Shown here in pieces: positions 45,129 through 57,359 of a stretch of 64,000 bases of DNA; positions within the stretch are counted from its first letter, which is position 1; each line of letters begins with the position of its first letter. This stretch comes from Icerya purchasi (Eukaryota > Arthropoda > Insecta > Hemiptera > Monophlebidae), in contig CM077115.1 in NCBI GenBank assembly GCA_039619475.1, forward strand, positions 311,006,734 to 311,070,733. Reading direction: 5' to 3'. The translations under genes were made by a program, and so were the position numbers. The notes below the pieces were generated by a model. The model had not been told where the DNA came from and did not search any database. It saw only the letters and a list, made by a program, of their open reading frames with translations.

Positions 45129-45720
45129 ATTTAATTTAAAAAGAAGAAAGAAAATTTTTCTTCATTCTTCTTTACACATTTTTTTGAGCGGTAAAAGAGC
45201 ATTTTTGTCGATTCTTTCATTCTACCATACTCCGTTTCTATTGCAAATACGAAAAATTATTTTATATATACATGCATGTAGATAGAGGTAGACATATTAT
45301 AATAGAGATAAAAATAACAGCAAGAGGTCTTGTCAAAATCTGTTAAAACATTGTTAAACTTTTTTTTTAAAATATCTTTTATGCAGCATAGGGCTGTATA
45401 GAAATAGGATGGCACGAATTAAATTAGCAGTAACCCGAGCCGAAGGAATTATCAGAGATGCCAGAATGGCCGGGGACACCGACAATAAATATCAGTATAA
45501 ATCGCACAGAAAGTAACAATTTTTCACAATATTCTCCATAGCCGTTCGAGTTACACTTTAGAGGTAAACTCCCTTCAACTTTTAAATTTTAAATGTTACC
45601 TTCTTTTGTTTCTTCTAATAATAACTTTCGATCTATAACATTTAACTTTAAAACTGGGATGCGAATAATTTTGATAGTCAAGGGAAATAATAACTTATTA
45701 AAATTATTAACACTTAATTT
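43875..45720. other. AT-rich stretch without a recognisable gene
   Basis: T-runs occur near 44270, 44358 and 44467. A minus-strand frame (44844-45086) shows no known domain. Some of this may be further degraded LINE upstream of 43870, but I cannot support it. Confidence 0.45.
45094..45127. repeat. (AT)n microsatellite
   Basis: About 16 AT units. Confidence 0.9.
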
Positions 45721-45723
45721 TTT

Positions 45724-48013
45724 AACAGTTTACGTAACAAATCCGATGAATTTTTAATAATTTTTGACTAATTGTTATTTTATATACGATATAATTATAT
45801 TGACAGAGACTTAAGCATATGAGAATGAATTAGATCGGTTTTCTTCCTCGGTTTTATTATCTGCATATGTTGATGTAGGCAAGATAAAAGATTTGGAGGT
45901 GTGGCTATGCTTGTTAAATTAAATATACCGTTTGACATTATCAACGTTATTATTCCTTCTGCAAACAATTTAGCTGCAAAAGTAAACTTATTACATAATA
46001 ATATCAGTATTATGTACCGTTCCTGTTCTTTAAATCACCGTGAATTTTTACATGATTTGCAGCGTGCTATTAATAATTTATCATCTTCGGGTTCCCTAGC
46101 GTGATTAACATTTCTTCGAGATCGTCTAAATAACTCATTTTGCTCGATCATCATCTTTGTGTTCATAGATACACTACTTTATTTAACCTTAGTATTCATA
46201 CCTTTTCTGATTCTTTTACGGTAAGCACAGATTTCAGAACTAATCTTAATTTTCAAACATACTCTCATCAAAACATGAACACTATTTTGACAAATTGCTT
46301 TTCAGCGAGAAATTAAAAAACTGACTGTTCGCTCGATGAATTATATCAAAAAATAGTTCTGTTAATGAAAGATTTAATTTATTCCTCGCTAAATTTAAAG
46401 ATTGTTTAATTCAGGCTACACTTAAGCAATTCAAAAATAAAACATTTAGGAAAAGAGATCCCTTTGAATTACAAAGAAATTAGTGGAATAGACTTAATAG
46501 AAAGAGAAATTTTACAAATCATCTAGACACAGTCCCATCAAATTCTTCTAAGCTTACCACAAAACAATATTTCAATTCGGTCCGGAGAAAAGATACGTTA
46601 GACTACTTCAGTGAAAATTGTTACGTAACTCTGTGGCAGAAGAGATACTGGGGTCGGTTTTCAAAAATGTTCTAGGAACCAGAGAACAATCGATCAAAAG
46701 ATTACGGTTAGACGGATTCAAAAATAAATGTCACTGGAAAAAAAAACAACTCGTACTAGATTATTTTAATCCTTACTTTGCGCAGACGTTCACAATGGAA
46801 GTTTGTAATCCGTCTAATACAAACAACTGTAATGTATGTAATCTGAATTAATTTGGTTTATACGGTTTTTGCTCCTGATGAAATAAAAAGTGATCATACC
46901 CGATCGCTCTCAAAAACAAAGCTTCCCCTTTGGAGCTGACCGTATATCCAGTGTAGTCTGATAAAAGAAAATATATGGTTTTTTATTATACCCTTAACAT
47001 GTTTAATCAGTCCATTAAAAGATCGGGAAATTTCCTGAGGTATTAAAATTAGGCGCTATAACATTATTCTTCAAGTCTTGGGGCAAAACCGATTTATCTC
47101 ACTACCGACCAATTTGAATTCTTTCAATTATACTACAAAAGTATTTGAAAAATGTGTAAAAGATGGAATGTCCGTATTCCAGTAAATGAATAAATGTTTC
47201 AGTGTTAATCAATATCCGCCTTGGGAGATGTACAGGTGATACGATTTTTGATCACTGCTTATTCATAGCTGAGAATTTAGAGTGAATCTTAAAAAACTTC
47301 GATGTTATTGACCGTAGCAGTCTTTTAAGGAAACTATGTCATTCTGGAATTCGAGATAATATACCCAACTGGTTTTGCTCGTATTTAAGCAACAGATCAT
47401 ACGTTACCAAAATTAATAATGTATAAAGTGCGATCAATTAACCTAGTGTTACGGGGTACCCTAAAACCGTATTTTAGGCCCGTTTTTGTTCTTCATTTGC
47501 ATTTAATTGTGTAAGTCGGTAAAAAATTTTTCTCCGCAGATGATACTGCCTTTCTAGTGAGTACACCGTGAACAGAACATCTTATAACATTAGCAGACCC
47601 GTTAAAAATTAGTAGCTGGATAAATGTTAATCGCGCCTTATAATCACTTTAAATAAAAGCAAACTTTTGATTTACAGTCGTCTACTTTAGTCTTATTCGG
47701 ATGACCTTAGAATTTCTTGGAATGATAAGGGTTTACTAGAAAGTGTCAGCGATATCAAACACTTTGAAATGTTCTTAGACTGCAAATTGTTCCTTTTCAA
47801 TATCTAACTTTTAAATTAGGAGGTTGAATTTTGTATTTTACTACCTAAGAAGTCGTTATTTTAATACTGAACAATTACGAAAAATATATTTAGCTCTCGA
47901 TCAAACTATTCCGTCTTAATGCACTGGGGTGTCATGCTTCAAATTATCACCTAAATTTAATAATCCAGCTACAAAAAAAAAAAAAAAAAAAAAAAAAAAC
48001 AAAAAAAAAAAAC
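45724..48013 (+). pseudogene. Jockey/CR1-like LINE, endonuclease to A-tail, heavily decayed
   Basis: Order on the plus strand: endonuclease traces NSLRNKSDEFL (45726) and RFGGVAMLVKLNIPFDI (about 45889-45940); a linker with a FNPYFAQTF stretch (46780); RT fingers as HYRPI and ILSII in a broken frame (47099-47135); a GVP..RILGPFLFF motif (about 47451-47500); the catalytic box FSADDTAFLV (about 47530-47557); later YYLRSRYFNTEQLRKIYLAL (47840-47900), a typical post-thumb block; and an A-run with one C (47973-48012). Stops and frameshifts are frequent. No RNase H is seen, which separates it from Alpha. Confidence 0.85.
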
Positions 48014-49230
48014 GTATTTTGGAGTTATGCAATAAGAACTTAGGGACCTGACTAAACAATAGTTTAACGAACACTAACTAAACACTGTATGAAATGTAAC
48101 TTATATTATTTGTTTTAAAAAAAAAAAATCGAAATTGAACATCAGTTAGTAATAAGGCATTACTAAGTAATCGAATCAAGAAATTAAGAAATTATAAATG
48201 CAGGAGAATTGTTCAATACATTTATAATAAATATGCCCATTAATTTGTGTACTTTCTCTTCATTTCAGTTTGCTTTAGTTGATTTTATTTTCTTCCGAAT
48301 ACCTTTCACATTTAATAATTTTATCTAAGTATTTTATTACCGTTAACGCAAAATATTTTATCTTTACGCATTACATACTTATAATATAATTAACGTGTCT
48401 ATTGGCACTTCTCTTTTTTGAAGTGCACTTGAGAGCAATTTTTATATGAGTAGATGTTCTTATGCTATTATTATACATATACCATACGTTTGTGCATGGG
48501 TGTGTGTTGTATGCAGATGGTTGGTTGCATGGCTCACAGGTTGTGTCAGAAGTTTTGGGGATCATAGGTGGTGTGTGCTGATTCCATGTGATGATTCTGG
48601 CTGGTTCTTAAATTTTGTGAATGTATTTTACTAATACAACAGGTGAGATGTTTGTACGTTTGGTGCGCTGTCTGAGGCTTTGTTCGTTTTAGAATGCAGT
48701 TCTTTGTCCTTATTGTGAGAAGTGCGGTTTAGGTATCTATGTGCAACGTACATCTTGAATGTGGTTGCAGCTGTACTTATAGATGAGAGTTTGCGTGTTA
48801 CCATTAATGAGTGGCTGTGTGTACACATATTGTCTTATTATAATTACCTTTTATAAAATCTTAACCGTAATTTAGAATAAATTTATTACTATTATCATTA
48901 TTTTTATTACAATTTATTAAGCAGGTGAACTATTTTCTTTTTTTTACTATATATATATATATATATATATTGTTGTAATAGATACTTTTATTTCTTATTA
49001 GTTCTTTTTCTTTTTTTTCTGATGAATGTTATTGTAAATATCATTTATTTTAATTGTCGTGTTGAAGATAATTTATTTGCTCTTTAATTGTATCTATTAT
49101 TGTAACAGATCGTTGGTTATAATTTAGTTTAAAATTTCGTATCTGTATTTATTGTTACGAGTATTATTTTATCCTGTATTTGTACTGTTGGTCACTCATT
49201 GTTGCGCATTTGTGGGTTTCATGATGTAGA
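48014..49230. other. Stretch without a recognisable gene; G/T-rich block 48480-48840
   Basis: Most is AT-rich with an (AT)n tract at 48947-48970. The block 48480-48840 is unusually G/T-rich on the plus strand and GC-richer than its surroundings. It has short open frames on both strands but no domain I recognise. It could be an unidentified element or transcribed host sequence. Confidence 0.45.
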
Positions 49231-49234
49231 TAAT

Positions 49235-49607
49235 CAAGGCCGTGTACACGGGGGGATACCCCGCCGTGAAAACTGAAATAGTTATTATAAATATACAAAA
49301 ATCTGAAAAAAATCAAAAATTTTAAATAAAGATTAATGATTTTTTATAAAAGAAAAAAGAAAAAATATGTCCCATATTTTTAGTTATTTCATGCAAAATT
49401 TTGATTACGAGTATAATTAATAACATATGTAATTTTCATTAATGTGTTTATACCGGGTAATTCATTTATGTAAATTATTAATATATAAATCAAGATGATG
49501 AAAATTACTAATAGTATGAATATTAGTGAAAAATGTATTGTTATTTATGAAATAAATATGCGAAGAAAATCCCCCCCCCCATTTCAAAATTCTGAGCACG
49601 GGCCTGT
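49235..49607 (+). mobile_element. Non-autonomous MITE-like element, copy 1
   Basis: It starts CAAGGCCGTGTACACGGGGG and ends CCCCCC...GAGCACGGGCCTGT. The ends are imperfect inverted repeats (AAGGCCGTG against AGGCCCGTG). The whole unit is the reverse complement of 51141-51563 with scattered differences. A possible short direct repeat TGTAGAT flanks it (49226-49232 and 49605-49611). No coding capacity. Confidence 0.8.
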
Positions 49608-49719
49608 AGATGGTGATACTAATAATTGATTAACATTTGATTATTATTATTGCTACTGTTAATATCTTTGGAATTATTTTTATTACTACTATTATTGCTT
49701 TTTTTAATATCAATTTTTA

Positions 49720-49721
<2 letters not shown>

Positions 49722-49750
<29 letters not shown>
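49722..49750. repeat. (ATT)n microsatellite
   Basis: About ten ATT units. Confidence 0.9.
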
Positions 49751-49752
<2 letters not shown>

Positions 49753-50314
49753 AATTATTAAGAATATCGCTTTCGGCTAGACTGTAAATCTTTAGATGAC
49801 GAAGATAATGCTGGAGAAAAGGGGCTGGAAGGTTTGCACTTCACTGAAGCGTCAAGCAAAAGATTACTGCGGGACCAGACAAACTTATCCGACTAATAAT
49901 AAATAGAAAGAGAAAAAAACGCAACGAAAGGAAAGTGAGAAATATAATTAAAATGAAATAAAATATCTTCTACGAGTAGGATGACCAAAATGCAAACTTC
50001 TGAGATAGACAAAAGAGTAGTCAACAGGTGACAGAACAAAGATCAATCAACCGAATATAGAAATATGCGTATAAATAATGTTGGCTAAATAATAGTACAA
50101 TGAACAGTCTTATCAAATTATCTACCGTGACAATTGAAACGATTAGAATCTGATAAGCAGCTAACGCCAGACAACAAATACTATTAATTTCCGAACACTC
50201 CAGTATCAGTTTTCCAGCGTATTTATTTATTAAGAAACTTAACATTTTTTTCGGTTCCTACAAGTTCTTGCAATATCGAGATTCGTTGCAAATATGTTGT
50301 TACCTAATGATTTA

Positions 50315-50421
50315 CAAGTCATCGCGATAGCCTCTTGACTTCCGTTATGGAGATCACGGGTTCGATCTCGAGCGACGACGAATTTATTACAAGAATAAAT
50401 AAATAAATAAAATAATCGCTA
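50315..50421 (+). mobile_element. Possible tRNA-derived SINE
   Basis: GATCACGGGTTCGATCTCGAG (around 50352-50372, written across the B box GGTTCGATCTC) lies about 30 bp after a GCGATAGCCTCTTG stretch that could be a degenerate A box. An (AAAT)n-type tail follows (about 50390-50412). The region does not fold into a credible functional tRNA. A SINE head is the best reading; family and ends are uncertain. Confidence 0.45.
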
Positions 50422-51140
50422 ATAGTCACGTGGAAGACAATGGCGAACCACCACGTTCAACATCATATGCGCGCTAGGTCAGTACACAGCAGACCTACAC
50501 GGGACTGCACTTGTATATCGATAAATCAAACGATTACTATCAGTTCCGAATGTAGTCTTGCGTGTGTACACCTGCGTTGCATATAACAATTGCCTAGTAC
50601 AGTACCTATGTCTGTACAGCTGAGATGTATGAATAGGTAGTCGCCGACGCTCAGAAGCTGAGTATGGCACTATAAAGAAAAAGAATGATTTACAATGGAA
50701 TATTTTATTATCTATTTTCGATCGTAAACTTTTTACAGTATTATTGTGTTCATAAACGCCGCGGATAGAGGTCCTTGTTTCGCTCGGATTTCAGAGGTGA
50801 AGTCCCTGGGATGTACATGTAAAGTAAATAAAGTCTCATATATCCTTGATAAGGTATCATGGATTGTGAAGTTAAGCTTTTCATAATGGTACTTAAGGTT
50901 CTAATGGATCTATAGAGAATATTGGGGCCAGTTCCTTTCTACTTTTGGATTATCTGCCTTTACTTTCCTCCAGATTTGTCTGGTATAACCAATTTAGTTT
51001 CAGGCTGGGTAAACTTAGGAGTGACTTGGATCCGGGACGAAAACCTCTGAGTTGGGATGTATATGTATATATATTATAAAACTGCGGGACTAGCACAAAC
51101 GTGTACAATGCTGGTATAAACTTCGGTAACAACACTATTC

Positions 51141-51563
51141 ACAGGCCCGTGCCCAGAATTTTTTTTTTTTTTGGGGGGAGGGGGATTTTCTTTGCATATT
51201 TATTTTATAAATAACAATATATTTTTCACTAATATTCGTGCTATTAATAATTTCCATCATTTTGATTTATATATTAATAATTTACATAACTGAATTACTC
51301 CGTATATGAACATTAATAAAAATTACATATGTTATTGATTATACTCGTAATAAAAAACTTTTTCCTTAAGATATTAATGAAGTACGTAAAAATATGGAGC
51401 ATATTTTTTCTTTTTTCTTTTAAAAGTAGGTAAGAACACCCTAAAAAATCCTCAATATTTATTTTAAATTTGTGATTTTTTTCAGATTTTTGTGTATTTG
51501 TAATAACTATTTCAGTTCTCATGGGGGGTTAACCCCTGAAACCCCCCCATTGACACGGCCTTG
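51141..51563 (-). mobile_element. Non-autonomous MITE-like element, copy 2 (inverted)
   Basis: From ACAGGCCCGTGCCCAGAATT to CATTGACACGGCCTTGG, this is the reverse complement of 49235-49607. It carries the same G-runs next to each end and an internal stretch around ATGTTATTGATTATACTCGT. The minus-strand frame 51313-51522 lies within it and is repeat DNA. The two copies face each other about 1.5 kb apart. Confidence 0.82.
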
Positions 51564-51618
51564 GTTGAAATGAAAGATACAATCGGAGAGACAGGTCTCA
51601 ACCATTATATTCGGGAAT

Positions 51619-51714
51619 AGTAAAGTTCATAGAATAATTCAATTTTAAATAATACTCAAATGCGATGGTAAAGTTTGAAGAATAATTCAATTTTAAATAT
51701 TGTCAAGTAGCGTT
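51619..51714. repeat. 48-bp tandem duplication
   Basis: Two units sharing TAAAGTT..(T/G)AGAATAATTCAATTTTAAAT occur with 48-bp spacing (TAAAG at 51621 and 51669). Confidence 0.8.
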
Positions 51715-51719
51715 GAAGA

Positions 51720-53660
51720 TATGAAAGTATCGAGATTCAAACATTCGTAATCGATTAAGATGTAAGTAATATTCTACGCTGGTTGTTTTCATCTAGCATT
51801 GCGAGTAAAATGAATGGTTAAACAATTTTGAATAATAATGCAGTTTACGATAATAGTGAAATTAATTGAAATATTATTTTAGTTGATGTCAATTGATTTT
51901 TTCGTTACGTACTTTAGTAGTTATTTTCCAAAAAAAAAGTGCGATGCTTATTTAAAAACTGGGTTTTAGAATTTGACACTGATGCCCATTTGTGACAACT
52001 CAGATTCTAACACAGGGTCTTTAACGATTCGAAATTTATTATAAAAGGAGTAATCACGTTAATGAAAACTAGTAAATTCGAAACGGACCGTAATAATAAA
52101 ATAGCACGTAAATTTGTTATAGTTGAACGTCGAATTTAATATTACATTCGAAATGACGCGATTTGTACGGATGCGGCCTTGTTAAAATTAGTGGACTGAC
52201 TTCATCGCGTATTCAAGAACAACAGCTGTTTTTATTTTACGAATTAAATAAAGTAAATAAATAAAAAATAAAAAGAGCATCCGGTAAAACTGTTGCATTT
52301 ATTCGAATAAAACAAAAAATCCATTACGGTTCAGAACACATATGTTTATTTTTCGCTTCACTCGTATAAATCTTGCTGATTTTTCACACCTCTGGTTTTC
52401 CTGTTTTTTCAATTTTTTCACAAATACATTGTAGGTTTTTTGTTTCTTTCTTTTTTCGTTTTCATTTGTTTATTAAAAGAAAGATATTTTCAAGCGATCG
52501 AAAACCTTTTCTAATGGTCGGCTAAAAGTCATTATAATTTGGTTAAAAATTTTAATTTTTCCGCTTATCCTGTATAATACTGTAAAAAATAGGTTTTTAC
52601 TTTTATAGCAAAGCTTTTATTAAAGATTATAATGATTAATATAACAATTTGATTGTATATATGTTAATATTCGATACAATTAAAAGACGCGTTTCAGCAA
52701 GGTATAAAAAAGGCTGGTAAATTACATAAAAACGAAATATTTCTGTTAATCAAATAACGGAAGTCTGTAGTTAAAATACTGTTTTGAAAATTAGACCCGA
52801 AATTTTTTTCATTAATAAAATTACTTCTATACCTTCGAAGAAAATGTAATATGATTACCTATAATAAAGTTTTATCAGAATAATTTCAAAAAAAAAGTAC
52901 TCAACTAAACAGTGTCAATTGAGATAATTAAAAAAAATTACGTTCTTTTATGAGTTTTTTACTTTTTCCATGAAATTGTGTCTATATGAACCCAGTAAGT
53001 TAAATTGTGTATGAAAAAAAAAAAAAGTAGCACTTTACCCTTAAAAGTAGCGCTAGCAACCCTTCGGCATAAAGTTGTACCCACATAAGCACATTTTTAT
53101 AAGAAACAATTTGACGTATAATATTTTTTGAGATATTAAAAAAAAACTGTTTTTGGGGTGAACTGTAAGAATGATTTTCACACCCTTTAAATCGGCAAGT
53201 TAGCACTTAAAAAATAATGTGCGTTTAATATTTTTTGAAGTACTATAACGTATTACAAAATAAAAGAAATCTGTGAGGTGCACCTGGGATACTTTCCTTG
53301 TTAGAGCTGCTCCGTGGACTACTCACATTTCAATTATGAAATGATTATATTGTTTTATATTGTCCTTCTTGTTATTATTATTATTATTAATAATAATATT
53401 ATTAATATTAATATTATTATTATTGTGTAGTTTCCCTAGTAGATATTGTTGTATTTAATCAAATTAAATCTTTATTTAGACTATACGGTCTCGAAATTCC
53501 AATTAAAATATAAATGTTCGCTGTAAAAATAAAGGTATGTGACCTGAAGTAAAGCTGATTAAATAAAGGAAACGAATAGTTGCTGAATTAACAGAAAGAT
53601 AACTAGGATGGAAGAATGGAGGACGGTTCTTTTTTACTCCGCGCCTACACAAACGGGCGA
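51720..53660. other. AT-rich stretch without a recognisable gene
   Basis: No coding or mobile-element motif was recognised. An ATT/AAT-rich near-palindrome lies at 53374-53424. A frame on the minus strand (53503-53712) has no domain. Confidence 0.5.
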
Positions 53661-53668
53661 ATAATAAA

Positions 53669-56202
53669 TCTATATATATAAAAATGAAGCGACCGTATGT
53701 TTGTGGCCACAAAACTCGAAAAGTAATGGATGGATTGACTTGAAATTTTTACCAAATGGTTCATTTCTGTATAAATAGTCTTTTTATATAATTTTTATCC
53801 CTAAATTCCCCCAGAACGGGAAATTCTAAGCGTTTCAAAAAACAATTTAAGTGGCGCGATCTATGATTTGTTTTCGGCATTATAGAGAGAAATTGCAGAA
53901 AAACGTATCGTGACTGTATACGCGGGAGGATGTATAATTGCATAAGTGTGTGCAAATACAAATACGCGGCGACAGTCTCCGATCAGGGATGAGATGAGTG
54001 AGAAAGAATATATATGCGTGAGAGAGAGGGCGCGCTGCAACAGATTCTATAATGTTCATTACAGGCACTATCCAATTAACGTTGCAAGAAACGATCGTCA
54101 TCGTCGAGCAAATAAAAACGGGTTGATGATGATGCTAGAAAAAATATCTCTGTTTTTTACGACTCTGTTCGTGATTTCGAGGGGTAGATTACTGGAGGAA
54201 GTTGAACCATATGGCATTTGAAATTGTAATTTGCACTGTGTACATTGTCTTTTTTCAAAGTGTTCTTCATTTTTTCAACAGTTTCCTTTTATTTAAATGC
54301 ATATGGTAAAATAAATATGTAGCATCAATAATAAATTAAATGAATAAAATATACCATATTTGAAAAATTAGATTAATAAATTTGTATGAAAAAAATAAAT
54401 CACCGAGAAAATGTAACGGAGAGAAAAAAGTAATTGAAAAATACACGATCCGAATAGTTGAAATAAAAAAATAAAATTTAAACGGAGATAAAAAAATAAA
54501 ATTGCGACGTAAAATAAATAAGCCTAATTTAAATTATCGGAGAATGTATGAAATGAAAACGACTTATAATCAAATCGTATCAGATCAATTTTATCCATTT
54601 ATCACATTTTTTCCCTCTTTGTTAACTTTTTTTTTTTGAAATACAATCACTAATTAAATGATTAATATACGATCACATCTTCATTCGTACCGAGTACCTT
54701 AAAAATACCAGTGAAGTGATCGATATAAATAAATCATTCACCTTTGTATCTGCATGTATCTATTTAAATGATATTTTTGTGCCGATGTATACTCTGCCTA
54801 TAGATTGTAATTAACTGAAGCGATACACACTAGATAAAGTAACATAATATATAGTCGAAAATATAAACATGTAATTTTATTTAAAATTTCAACGCGATAG
54901 CTCGAGTGTTTTTAAATAAGCAAAAACCAAAAAAGAGATTATAGTAATATTCATTTTAGAATTCAGTTTCATAAATTGTATATGTAAACGTATATGTATG
55001 TAGGTGAGTGTACAATGGCTCACAAGAAGTCATTGGAAGCATTAGACCATATATTGAAAGACTTGCGAGATAATCAGGTTCCATTTGGTGGAGCATTGGT
55101 GTTACTATCCTGTGACTTCAGGTAAACGCTTCCAATGATACCTCGCTCAATACCAGCTGATGAATTGCATGCTTGCTTAAAATATTCAACTTTTTGGAGC
55201 ACAGTAAAAAAAATTCATTTAACAACGAATATGAGCAAAACGATTCAACGGCTGCCATATTTTCGAGACAATTATTCAAAGTCGGTAACGGTACTGTACC
55301 TACAAATCAAGAAACAGGAAATGATCACCTTCCCATCTAATTTCTGAAACATTGTAAATTCGAAAGAAGAATTAGTAGACAAGATATTGCAAAGCATCGA
55401 AACAAATTATCGAAATCACACACGGTTGAGTGAAAGAGTGATTCGAGCGGCTGAAAATATTGACGTACACGATATGAACACCATTCTAAACAGAATCGTA
55501 AGTGAAACAGTGAGATCTGAATCAATTGTCTCCGTGATGGACCAAAGTGAAGTAGTGAAATTTCCAATCGAATCTCTTAATTCCTGGATTACCGTCACAC
55601 ATTTTGAATTTGAAAATTGGAGTGCCAATTATATTACTCGGAAACATCAGTCAACTAAAGTTGTGCGTACACGATTAGTAGTTAAAAAATTGATGAATAA
55701 TCTAATTGAATCAACAATTCTGATCGGACTTCATAAACGTGAAAAACTTCCACGAATACGAATTATTCCGACAAATATGGCGTTTGAGTTCAAACGACTT
55801 AAATTTCCAATACTCCGTTTGTTCGCTATGGCTATTAATAAAACGCAAGGACAATCTTTGCAAGTGTGCGATTTGAATTTAGAAAATGGATGCTTCTCTC
55901 ATGATATGTTGCATGCTCCAGAGTAGGTAAACCATCTGATCTTTATATGCAGAAAACGGACAAACAAAAATATATTATACATTCATTAGCTTTACAATAC
56001 AAAAAACCATTTTCAGTGAAAAACATTTTTCCTTTTTTTCCTTTCATTCTACAGCATAGCCATAGTAACACAAAGTATGGTATTAAATTGAATAATGTGT
56101 TTTCTCAGAGTGAATTTATGTTTACTAGAGGAGACTTTTATTTACTTCTCTAATAATCGATATTAAACTGAGTCACAGCGAAGCGTGGCCGAGTTGAGCT
56201 AG
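53669..56202 (+). mobile_element. Helitron, about 2.5 kb, internally deleted
   Basis: The 5' end reads TCTATATATATAAAAATGAA, followed by TTTGTGGCCACAAAACTCG, a typical insect Helitron left end. The 3' end is CACAGCGAAGCGTGGCCG ... GAGCTAG, with CTAG followed by T at 56203. The left flank ends in A, so insertion fits A|T. Helitrons give no target duplication. Between the ends only the helicase remnant is found; no Rep (HUH) motif is visible, so it could not move itself. An Arg/His-rich stretch near 54060-54115 may be a remnant of the Helitron N-terminal coding region. Confidence 0.85.
55012..55975 (+). pseudogene. Helitron Pif1-like helicase remnant
   Basis: A single frame from 55012 to 55926 encodes TMAHKKSLEALDHILKDLR, FGGALVLLSCDFR and then TLPMIPRS. 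A TAA sits where the family has Gln (GDFRQTLP). It continues with ADELHACLK, KEELVDKIL, TRLVVKKLMNNLIE, a FEFKRLKFP stretch and FAMAINKTQGQSLQVC. The last is the Pif1-family motif with its INK.QGQSL core, followed by NLENGCFS. A further stop lies at 55345-55347 and a frameshift near 55925, after which GKPSDL is still readable. Walker A is not present, so the N-terminal helicase half is deleted. Confidence 0.9.
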
Positions 56203-56315
56203 TAATGATATATTTATGAAGGAGTTGTCATGCCTTGCATAACAGTCATCCGCAACTGCTATGAAAATTTCGATACGACGGGTACGAAAAGTTCCCTATA
56301 ACATGATCGTAACAC

Positions 56316-56346
<31 letters not shown>

Positions 56347-56515
56347 GAAGTTTCCTGGAATCAAGTTGCTCCTGATGGAGTATATAGACTTAATGTCTAA
56401 AGTCAGATATTACATCAGAGAAGTCGAATTAGAAAGGAGGTGATCCCTAGTGTTCCAATCAGATCCATTAGACCTTAAGTACATTAAAACCTTAACGCTT
56501 TACAGTTGTCCACAC
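56203..56515. other. Stretch without a recognisable gene
   Basis: Contains an (AAT)n tract at 56317-56345. No coding motif was recognised. Confidence 0.5.
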
Positions 56516-56519
56516 TCTA

Positions 56520-57300
56520 TTAAAGGTGTATGATAAACTTTATTGTATTACAAAAATAAATTTTTAACATTTAATTAACAATTATATATATGTAATTTTT
56601 ATATCCCCGACGCGTTTCGAAGCAAACACTAGTAATTGTAAATATAAATATTGAATACGATAACTATATATAAAATTAACTGAAAAAGGTCGATATTAAA
56701 AGTCGATTATTGAATAAATATAAAATGTATAAAATTTAAAAGATATAATATAAAAAATACAAAAAATGACTAATAAAATTTAACAAGGAAAATGGTAACA
56801 ATTTAAATGAAAAATGAAAAAGTTTTAAAAATTTTTAAAAATTTTAAATTTCAAAAATATAAAAATTAATATCAAAATAAATAAATCATAAGTGTGATAA
56901 ATTATGTAAAATGGTCGTCGTATAGTAATAATGTGTACATAAGGGAAAGAACTATATTAAAATTTTTATTTAGAGGTTAAATAATGGGTTATCTATATTT
57001 GGAAAGTTATGGTTTATACAATTATATTTGAATTTATTAATATAATAATTTTCAGCGAAATTTAGCATATTATGATTGTTTATGTATTTTAAAATTTCCA
57101 AGTCTATTTCGATGTTATGTGTTAATTTATGTTTATTGATGATAATATGTTCTGCTATTGTTGATTTATTATTATGTTCGTATTTTATGGCGTATAAATG
57201 TTCTTTGTATCTAATTTTGAAATTTCTTCTAGTTTGTCCTACATATATATATTTTGTGGCACGTATTGCAAGTTATTTTATAAATTCCGGCTTGGTTAAA
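56520..57300 (-). mobile_element. Penelope-like element, 3' fragment (minus strand)
   Basis: The minus strand carries a GIY-YIG endonuclease remnant (57290-56970), then an AT-rich 3' region containing TTTGCTTCGAAACGCGTCGG near 56608-56628. Penelope-like elements carry GIY-YIG C-terminal to their RT; no RT is seen here, so the copy is 5'-truncated. Boundaries are approximate. Confidence 0.7.
56970..57290 (-). pseudogene. Penelope-like GIY-YIG endonuclease domain
   Basis: It starts GIYKITCNTCHKIY and, after a one-base frameshift, continues YVGQTRRNFKIRYKEH, then NNKSTIAEHI and ENYYINKFKYNCIN to a stop near 56970. The GIY and YVG strands, the CNTC pair, the conserved Arg (RR.FK.RY.EH), and the downstream Glu (AENYYI, in the position of the catalytic E) are all visible. 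This fits the Penelope-type domain. The Asn/Lys richness reflects the AT-rich composition. Confidence 0.85.
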
Positions 57301-57359
57301 TTTATTATTATTGTTATTGTTAATGTTATTAATGTTAATTATTTTATTATATAAGTTAT

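Noticed and set aside
48371..48828. Overlapping frames as a host gene
   Set aside because: Frames on both strands, none with a domain or splice-supported continuation.
50315..50421. Functional tRNA gene
   Set aside because: A good B box but no consistent acceptor, D or anticodon stem; treated as a possible SINE head.
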